Positions 58,562-64,000 of a DNA stretch of 64,000 nucleotides are shown piece by piece. The number at the start of each line of letters is the position of its first letter. Within the stretch, counting starts at the first letter, position 1. Source of the stretch: Necropsobacter rosorum (GTDB lineage: Bacteria; Pseudomonadota; Gammaproteobacteria; Enterobacterales; Pasteurellaceae); assembly GCA_000751835.1 (NCBI GenBank), contig CCMQ01000017.1, forward strand, positions 94,269 through 158,268, written 5' to 3'. The position numbers were made by a program, and so were the translations under genes. The notes beneath the pieces were generated by a model. The model saw only the letters and a list, made by a program, of their open reading frames with translations. It was not told the origin of the DNA and did not search any database.

Positions 58562-58581
58562 TCTTTAATTTATCAGACAAT
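58562..58581 (+). promoter_or_regulatory. boxA-like element upstream of spoT
   Basis: TCTTTAATTTATCAGACAAT equals the rrn leader boxA segment at 63868-63890 apart from a 3-base gap; 15 bases (58567-58581) are identical. It lies in the 76-base gap between rpoZ and spoT, just before the spoT start. Confidence 0.5.
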
Positions 58582-58615
58582 TATTGTTGGATCTTAATGA
58601 AAAGTCAGGTGTCCT

Positions 58616-60739
58616 TTGTATTTATTTGAAAGTTTAGAGCGAATCATTCAGGGCTATTTGCCGGCAGAGCAGATTGAATGGGTAAAACGTGCATTCATTA
58701 TCGCCAGAGATGCGCACGAAGGACAGACACGCTCAAGCGGCGAGCCTTACATTACGCATCCGGTGGCGGTGGCGTCGATTATCGCCGAAATGCGACTGGA
58801 TCACGAGGCGGTAATGGCCGCTTTGCTGCATGATGTAATTGAGGATACGCCATATACGGAACAACAGCTGAAAGCTGAATTCGGCACCAGTGTCGCCGAG
58901 ATTGTCGAGGGCGTGTCCAAACTGGACAAACTGAAATTCCGCACCCGCAAAGAAGCGGAGGCGGAAAATTTCCGCAAGATGATTCTGGCCATGACGCGCG
59001 ATATCCGCGTAGTGCTGATAAAGCTGGCCGACCGCACGCATAATATGCGCACGCTCAGTGCGCTGCGGCCGGATAAACGCCGCCGCATTGCCAAAGAAAC
59101 CCTTGAAATTTACGCCCCCCTCGCGCATCGTCTCGGTATCGAACATATTAAAAATGAACTGGAAGATCTGGGCTTCGAAGCCATGTATCCGCAGCGTTAT
59201 GCGGTGCTGCAAAAGGTTATTCAGATTGCGCGCGGAAACCGTAAGGATATGATCCAACGGATTGCCGATGAAATCAAAGGTCGGCTGGATGATATGGGCA
59301 TTGAGGCACGGGTTTTCGGGCGGGAAAAACACCTTTACGCGATTTATCAGAAAATGCGCCTGAAAGATCAGCAGTTCCATTCCATTATGGATATTTATGC
59401 GTTCCGCGCAATAGTCAAAGATGTGGACACCTGCTACCGTGTGCTGGGGCAAATGCACGGTTTGTATAAACCGCGTCCCGGCAGAGTAAAAGATTATATT
59501 GCGGTGCCGAAAGCAAACGGTTATCAATCCTTGCATACCTCCATGATCGGGCCGCACGGCGTGCCGGTGGAAGTTCAGATTCGTACCGAAGAAATGGATC
59601 AAATGGCGGAAATGGGGGTGGCCGCCCATTGGGCCTATAAACAAGGCGGCAAAAACGACAGTACCACCGCGCAGATCCGCGCGCAGCGCTGGTTGCAGAG
59701 CCTGATCGAACTGCAGCAAAGCGTGGGCAATTCCTTTGAATTTATCGAAAGCGTTAAATCGGAATTTTTCCCGAAAGAAATTTATGTATTTACGCCGAAA
59801 GGGCGTATTGTGGAATTGCCGGTCGGCGCCACCCCGGTGGATTTCGCTTATGCCGTGCATTCCGATATCGGCAGCTCCTGTGTGGCGGCAAATGTGGATC
59901 GCAAGCCTTATCCGTTATCACAGGCATTGCAATCGGGGCAGACCATTGAAATTATCACCTCGGCCACCGCGCAGCCGAATGCCGGCTGGCTGAATTTTGT
60001 GGTGACGGCAAAGGCGCGCACCAATATTCGCCACGCTCTGAAAGATTTACGCGCCGATACCGCCGTCGTACTGGGCAGACGCCAGTTAATCAACGCGTTG
60101 CTGCCGAAAAAACTAAGCGATATTGACCCGCTGCGGATTAACGAATTACTGGCGGAACTAAAATTGGATAATTTCGACGCGCTGCTGACCGAAATCGGGC
60201 TGGGCAATCAAATGAGTGCGGTGATTGCCTACCGTTTATTGGGAGAGGCGATAGAAATCGACACCGACGGTGAACTGACGAATAATAACAATCTGCTGGA
60301 AATCAAAAGCAGCGAAGGGCTGCTGACCACATTTGCACAATGCTGCCATCCGGTTCCCGGTGATCCGATCGTGGCTTATGCCAGCCCCGGTAAGGGATTG
60401 GTTATTCACCATGAATGCTGTATGAACCTGAAAAAGCGTAAGGACAATCCCGAACATTATACGCCGGTGACATGGGAACAAAGTGATAACAAGATGGAAT
60501 TTGAGGCGGAATTACGCATTGAAATGATTAATCAGCAGGGCGCGTTGCCGAATCTGACCTCGGCCATTTCCGCACTGAACAGCAATATCCACAGTATTTG
60601 GACAGAAGAGCAGGACGGGCGTTTGTACCAAATCGTGGTGTTATTAACTACCAAAAATACTCATCATCTGGCCAGCATTATCCGCCGCATTAAAACCATT
60701 CCGGGCTTTGTGAGTATAGCACGCAACACTAACAGCTAA
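58616..60739 (+). CDS. spoT: Bifunctional (p)ppGpp synthetase/hydrolase SpoT
   Basis: Makes and degrades the alarmone (p)ppGpp in response to carbon, fatty-acid and iron stress. The 707-residue protein shows the HD hydrolase (SSGEPYITHPVAVASIIAEM and ALLHDVIEDT, residues 41-77), the synthetase region (VFGREKHLYAIYQKM and DIYAFRAIVKDVDTCYRVLG), TGS (IYVFTPKGRIVELPVGATPVDFAYAVH near residue 392) and ACT domains. The start is TTG (MYLFESL), aligning exactly with E. coli SpoT. It ends directly at the recG start. A boxA-like element precedes it. Confidence 0.97.
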   Translation: MYLFESLERIIQGYLPAEQIEWVKRAFIIARDAHEGQTRSSGEPYITHPVAVASIIAEMRLDHEAVMAALLHDVIEDTPYTEQQLKAEFGTSVAEIVEGVSKLDKLKFRTRKEAEAENFRKMILAMTRDIRVVLIKLADRTHNMRTLSALRPDKRRRIAKETLEIYAPLAHRLGIEHIKNELEDLGFEAMYPQRYAVLQKVIQIARGNRKDMIQRIADEIKGRLDDMGIEARVFGREKHLYAIYQKMRLKDQQFHSIMDIYAFRAIVKDVDTCYRVLGQMHGLYKPRPGRVKDYIAVPKANGYQSLHTSMIGPHGVPVEVQIRTEEMDQMAEMGVAAHWAYKQGGKNDSTTAQIRAQRWLQSLIELQQSVGNSFEFIESVKSEFFPKEIYVFTPKGRIVELPVGATPVDFAYAVHSDIGSSCVAANVDRKPYPLSQALQSGQTIEIITSATAQPNAGWLNFVVTAKARTNIRHALKDLRADTAVVLGRRQLINALLPKKLSDIDPLRINELLAELKLDNFDALLTEIGLGNQMSAVIAYRLLGEAIEIDTDGELTNNNNLLEIKSSEGLLTTFAQCCHPVPGDPIVAYASPGKGLVIHHECCMNLKKRKDNPEHYTPVTWEQSDNKMEFEAELRIEMINQQGALPNLTSAISALNSNIHSIWTEEQDGRLYQIVVLLTTKNTHHLASIIRRIKTIPGFVSIARNTNS

Positions 60740-62821
60740 ATGGATACCCGGATACTGGATGCCGTGCCGCTGACCTCCTTGTCCGGCGTGGGAGCTGCTA
60801 TAGCCGAAAAGCTAAGCCGTATCGGGATTGATAATCTTCAGGATCTGCTTTTTCACCTTCCGATTCGCTATGAGGATCGCACCCGTATTACTCCCATTGC
60901 GGATTTACGCCCTGACCGCTATGCCACCATTGAGGGAATGGTGCAAACCTGTACGGTACAATTTGGCCGCCGCCCGATTTTAGTGGTCACGCTGTCTGAC
61001 GGCAGTGCGAAAATCACCTTGCGCTTTTTTAATTTTAATGCGGCGATGCGTAACGGTTTCCAGCCCGGCGCCAGAGTGCAGGCTTTCGGCGAAGTAAAAC
61101 GCGGGCGTTTTATGGCGGAAATTCATCATCCCGAATATCGGATCGTGCGCGATAAGGCACCGCTTGTGCTGGAGGAAACGCTCACGCCGATTTATTCCAC
61201 GACGGAAGGGTTAAAACAGCCCACCTTGCGCAAATTAACGGATCAGGCGCTGGCATTACTGGATACCATTCAGGTGACGGAAATTCTGCCCGACGGGTTT
61301 AATCCGTATCCTTTCAGCTTGAAAGAGGCGCTTCGCCTTTTGCACCGCCCGCCGCCGGATATTACCTTATCGCTGCTGGAAGAAGGCAAACATCCCGCGC
61401 AACAGCGCTTGATTTTTGAAGAATTGCTGGCACACAATTTGGCTATGCAGAAAGTGCGGTCGGGAATGCAACAGTTTTCGGCGAGACCGCTGCCGCGGCA
61501 AACGGATTTAACCGAGCGGTTTTTAGCCCGATTATCGTTTCGGCCGACCGATGCGCAACGCCGCGTCGGTGCGGAAATCGAACAGGATTTGGGCAAGGAT
61601 TATCCGATGATGCGTTTGGTGCAGGGCGATGTCGGCTCCGGCAAAACGCTGGTCGCCGCAATGGCGGCGCTGCTGGCGATTGACAACGGTAAACAGGTTG
61701 CGCTGATGGCGCCGACCGAGATTCTGGCCGAACAACACGCTGCGAACTTCCGCAATTGGTTTGAGCCGTTAGGGATTGAAGTCGGCTGGCTGGCCGGCAA
61801 AGTGAAAGGCAAAGCCCGTCAGGAAGCGTTAGCTCAAATCGGCTGCGGCACAGTCAGCATGATTGTCGGCACTCATGCGTTATTTCAGCAGGATGTCAGC
61901 TTTGCCGATTTGGCGCTGGTAATCATTGACGAACAGCACCGGTTCGGCGTGCATCAACGTTTAATGCTGCGCGAAAAAGGCGAACGAACCGGTTTTTATC
62001 CGCACCAGTTAATTATGACCGCAACCCCGATTCCCCGCACGTTGGCGATGACCGTTTATGCGGATCTGGATACTTCCGTTATTGACCAGCTGCCGCCGGG
62101 GCGTACGCCGGTGACGACCATTGCGGTGTCCGAAGAACGCCGTGCGGAAATTGTTGCCCGCGTGCACCATGCCTGCGTTAACGAAAAGCGTCAGGCTTAC
62201 TGGGTGTGTACGCTGATTGATGAAAGCGAAGCGCTGGAGGCGCAGGCGGCGGAAGCCACGGCGGAGGATCTGCGGAAAAGTTTACCGCACTTACGGATCG
62301 GGCTTGTGCACGGCCGGATGAAAGCGGCGGAAAAGCAGGCCGTTATGCAGCGGTTTAAGCAGGCTGAATTAGATTTGCTGGTGGCTACCACGGTGATTGA
62401 AGTGGGGGTGGATGTACCGAATGCCAGTCTGATGATTATTGAAAATGCCGAGCGGCTGGGATTGTCTCAGCTGCATCAGCTGCGTGGGCGGGTTGGCCGT
62501 GGCAGTACGGCTTCCTTTTGCGTGCTGATGTATAAACCGCCGCTGGGCAAAATTTCGCAAAAACGCCTGCAAGTCCTGCGCGAAAGTCAGGACGGGTTTT
62601 ATATTTCAGAGCAGGATCTGGCGATTCGGGGGCCGGGCGAAGTACTGGGCACGAAACAAACGGGCATTGCGGAGTTTAAAGTGGCGAATTTAATGCGAGA
62701 TCGGAAAATGATCCCGCAGGTTCAGCATTATGCCCGCGAGCTGATGAAACGTCATCCGGCTATTGCGGATCAGCTGATTCGACGCTGGCTGAATAATCGG
62801 GCGATTTACTCCAATGCCTGA
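60740..62821 (+). CDS. recG: ATP-dependent DNA helicase RecG
   Basis: Branch-migrating helicase that reverses stalled forks and processes recombination intermediates. The 693-residue protein has an N-terminal wedge/OB domain (ATIEGMVQTCTVQFGRRPILVVTLSDGSAKITLRFFNF). Helicase motifs follow: Walker A GDVGSGKTLVAAMAA near residue 294, IIDEQHRFG near residue 395, TATPIPRTLAMT near residue 428, and LHQLRGRVGRGSTASFCVL near residue 577. Its ATG follows the spoT stop with no gap, so translation is coupled. Confidence 0.97.
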   Translation: MDTRILDAVPLTSLSGVGAAIAEKLSRIGIDNLQDLLFHLPIRYEDRTRITPIADLRPDRYATIEGMVQTCTVQFGRRPILVVTLSDGSAKITLRFFNFNAAMRNGFQPGARVQAFGEVKRGRFMAEIHHPEYRIVRDKAPLVLEETLTPIYSTTEGLKQPTLRKLTDQALALLDTIQVTEILPDGFNPYPFSLKEALRLLHRPPPDITLSLLEEGKHPAQQRLIFEELLAHNLAMQKVRSGMQQFSARPLPRQTDLTERFLARLSFRPTDAQRRVGAEIEQDLGKDYPMMRLVQGDVGSGKTLVAAMAALLAIDNGKQVALMAPTEILAEQHAANFRNWFEPLGIEVGWLAGKVKGKARQEALAQIGCGTVSMIVGTHALFQQDVSFADLALVIIDEQHRFGVHQRLMLREKGERTGFYPHQLIMTATPIPRTLAMTVYADLDTSVIDQLPPGRTPVTTIAVSEERRAEIVARVHHACVNEKRQAYWVCTLIDESEALEAQAAEATAEDLRKSLPHLRIGLVHGRMKAAEKQAVMQRFKQAELDLLVATTVIEVGVDVPNASLMIIENAERLGLSQLHQLRGRVGRGSTASFCVLMYKPPLGKISQKRLQVLRESQDGFYISEQDLAIRGPGEVLGTKQTGIAEFKVANLMRDRKMIPQVQHYARELMKRHPAIADQLIRRWLNNRAIYSNA

Positions 62822-62878
62822 TAATATACGGATGAAAAGTGCGGTAATAAATTTAAACATTTTTGGGAGTTAAATAGT

Positions 62879-63703
62879 ATGATAAAGAATATGATGAGCC
62901 TGAAACCTACCATCCTGTTTTTTGATTCCGGTATCGGCGGATTTAGCGTCTATAAAGAAGTCAAACATCTGTTACCGGATTGTCAGTATCTCTATTGCTT
63001 TGATAATGTCGGGTTTCCTTATTCCGAGAAGTCTGAAGAGGTGATTATCGAACGCACGCTGGCCATCTGTCAAAAAATCGACCGACAGTATCCTCTGGAT
63101 CTTATCGTCATCGCCTGCAATACGGCGAGTACGGTTGTGTTGCCCACATTAAGAAGCCATTTTGCCATTCCCATTGTCGGCACGGTGCCGGCTATCAAGC
63201 CCGCCGCTGAAATATCCGTCAGTAAGCATATCGGTCTGCTGGCGACCAAAGGCACCATAAAGCGTCAGTATGTTAGTGAATTAATAGAGCATTATGCAAC
63301 GGACTGTCGGGTTGAAAAACTGGGTAGCACGGTCTTGGCCGAAATTGCGGAACAGAAATTGCGCGGCGCATCGGTGGATTTACTGGCGGTGAATGCGGAG
63401 TTGAAAATCTGGCGGGAGTTGGCGGATTTAGATACGGTGATTCTGGGCTGTACTCACTTTCCGCTCATTAAAGACGAAATTCAAATCTGCCTGCCGCAAG
63501 TGAAATATTTTATCGATCCGGGCAAAGCCATTGCGTTGAGAGTCAAAAAACTGTTGGATATTCATACCACCGTCAGACCAATCAGCGAAACCCAGAATTT
63601 AATTTTTTGTACCCGGAGTTTTCAATATGAAGCCACATTCCGGCAAGCCCTTTCGTTGTGGGGATTTACGGAGCTGCGTTTATTGGAACATGATGAGCGA
63701 TAA
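62879..63703 (+). CDS. murI: Glutamate racemase
   Basis: Makes D-glutamate for peptidoglycan. The 274-residue protein has the two catalytic cysteines in [13 protein letters not shown] near residue 77 and [11 protein letters not shown] near residue 187, and begins [20 protein letters not shown] lies before ATG 62879. It is followed by an rrn operon, the same murI-rrn junction as in E. coli. An uptake-sequence core lies between recG and murI (62837-62845). Confidence 0.95.
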   Translation: MIKNMMSLKPTILFFDSGIGGFSVYKEVKHLLPDCQYLYCFDNVGFPYSEKSEEVIIERTLAICQKIDRQYPLDLIVIACNTASTVVLPTLRSHFAIPIVGTVPAIKPAAEISVSKHIGLLATKGTIKRQYVSELIEHYATDCRVEKLGSTVLAEIAEQKLRGASVDLLAVNAELKIWRELADLDTVILGCTHFPLIKDEIQICLPQVKYFIDPGKAIALRVKKLLDIHTTVRPISETQNLIFCTRSFQYEATFRQALSLWGFTELRLLEHDER

Positions 63704-63774
63704 CAGTCCGTATCGCATCGGCGTATAAAAAACCGCCGCTTAATTAAAAAAATAAGAATTTTTCCAAAAACCGC

Positions 63775-63802
63775 TTGCAATGGTGAGTGAAATCCCTATA
63801 AT
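63775..63802 (+). promoter_or_regulatory. rrn operon promoter
   Basis: TTGCAA (63775-63780), 16-base spacer, perfect TATAAT (63797-63802), followed by ACGCCACACAC, typical of stable-RNA promoters. Upstream A/T tracts (63740-63770) could act as an UP element. Confidence 0.8.
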
Positions 63803-63803
63803 A

Positions 63804-64000
63804 CGCCACACACAACGACGCGACGTTGTAAATAATATGAATTTTGACTCGCGTCGTTCTTTTTTGCTCTTTAACAATTTATCAGACAATCTGTGTGGGC
63901 ACTTGTTGATTGACTTTGTTTAAAACTATTTTTTAATTTTGAAGTCTTGATAAGTGCTTAACTTGAAATTCATTTTATATTTGTAGGGACGCAATGCTTG
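63804..64000 (+). other. rRNA operon leader (partial), with boxB-like stem and boxA
   Basis: The leader contains a 10-bp stem AACGACGCGA (63814-63823) / TCGCGTCGTT (63849-63858), followed by CTTTTTTG and the boxA TGCTCTTTAACA at 63865-63876. The sequence then continues as TTTATCAGACAATCTGTGTG as in E. coli rrn leaders. The 16S rRNA gene begins beyond the window end. Confidence 0.85.

Noticed and set aside
58733..59860. 375-codon minus-strand frame inside spoT
   Set aside because: Its translation has no recognisable motif, while the plus strand is a full SpoT.

Overview
The window looks like chromosomal DNA of a member of the Pasteurellaceae. The gene content and order match that family: corC-lnt, pepB-ndk, hflK-hflC, cydAB, ybgC-tolQRAB-pal, the competence pseudopilin genes followed by recC, and gmk-rpoZ-spoT-recG-murI leading into an rrn operon. 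The 9-base Haemophilus influenzae-type DNA uptake core (AAGTGCGGT / ACCGCACTT) occurs roughly 35-40 times on both strands. The moderately GC-rich housekeeping DNA suggests the Actinobacillus succinogenes / Basfia (Mannheimia) succiniciproducens / Aggregatibacter part of the family. The species is an inference.

Layout. 1-5.0 kb: end of a galactose operon (galK, galM), corC-lnt, and infA on the minus strand. 5.1-19.6 kb: a surface-polysaccharide locus of ten genes, all on the plus strand. It has an ABC exporter (wzm, wzt), a WbaP-type initiating transferase, a 1268-residue glycosyltransferase/polyol-phosphate transferase fusion, an alpha/beta-hydrolase-like protein of unknown role, a two-domain glycosyltransferase, a rhamnosyltransferase-like GT2, and rfbBADC for dTDP-L-rhamnose. 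The part from wzm to the GT2 is much more AT-rich than its surroundings and lacks uptake sequences, as expected of an exchangeable cassette. 19.7-32.7 kb: pepB, ndk, metK, sprT, an Opa-like porin, htpG, a small lipoprotein, a phosphopantetheinyl transferase, hflKC, yjgA, pmbA, hpt and a small secreted protein. 33-36.3 kb: cydA-cydB-cydX-ybgE. 36.4-41.2 kb: ybgC-tolQRAB-pal. 41.3-41.7 kb: four tRNA-Lys genes with an exact 107-bp period. 41.9-47.5 kb: comNOPQ-recC. 47.6-57.3 kb: cysS, ppiB, a Nudix hydrolase, a TatD-type nuclease, nrdG, nrdD, a long-chain acyl-CoA ligase and gapA. 57.5-63.7 kb: gmk, rpoZ, spoT, recG, murI. The last 300 bases hold the promoter and leader of an rrn operon whose 16S gene lies beyond the window.

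The most interesting signals are these. (1) A probable unannotated Fur-controlled small RNA of about 130 nt lies between pmbA and hpt, with its own promoter, an overlapping Fur box and a strong terminator. (2) The control region of nrdD-nrdG carries two NrdR boxes on a good promoter, plus a perfect Fur palindrome and an FNR-like site further upstream. (3) The polysaccharide locus combines ABC export, rhamnose and a polyol-phosphate transferase fused to a GT2 and a repeat domain. (4) A boxA-like element nearly identical to the rrn leader lies just before spoT. (5) The fourth tRNA-Lys reads CTT instead of TTT. No insertion sequence, prophage or CRISPR array was seen.
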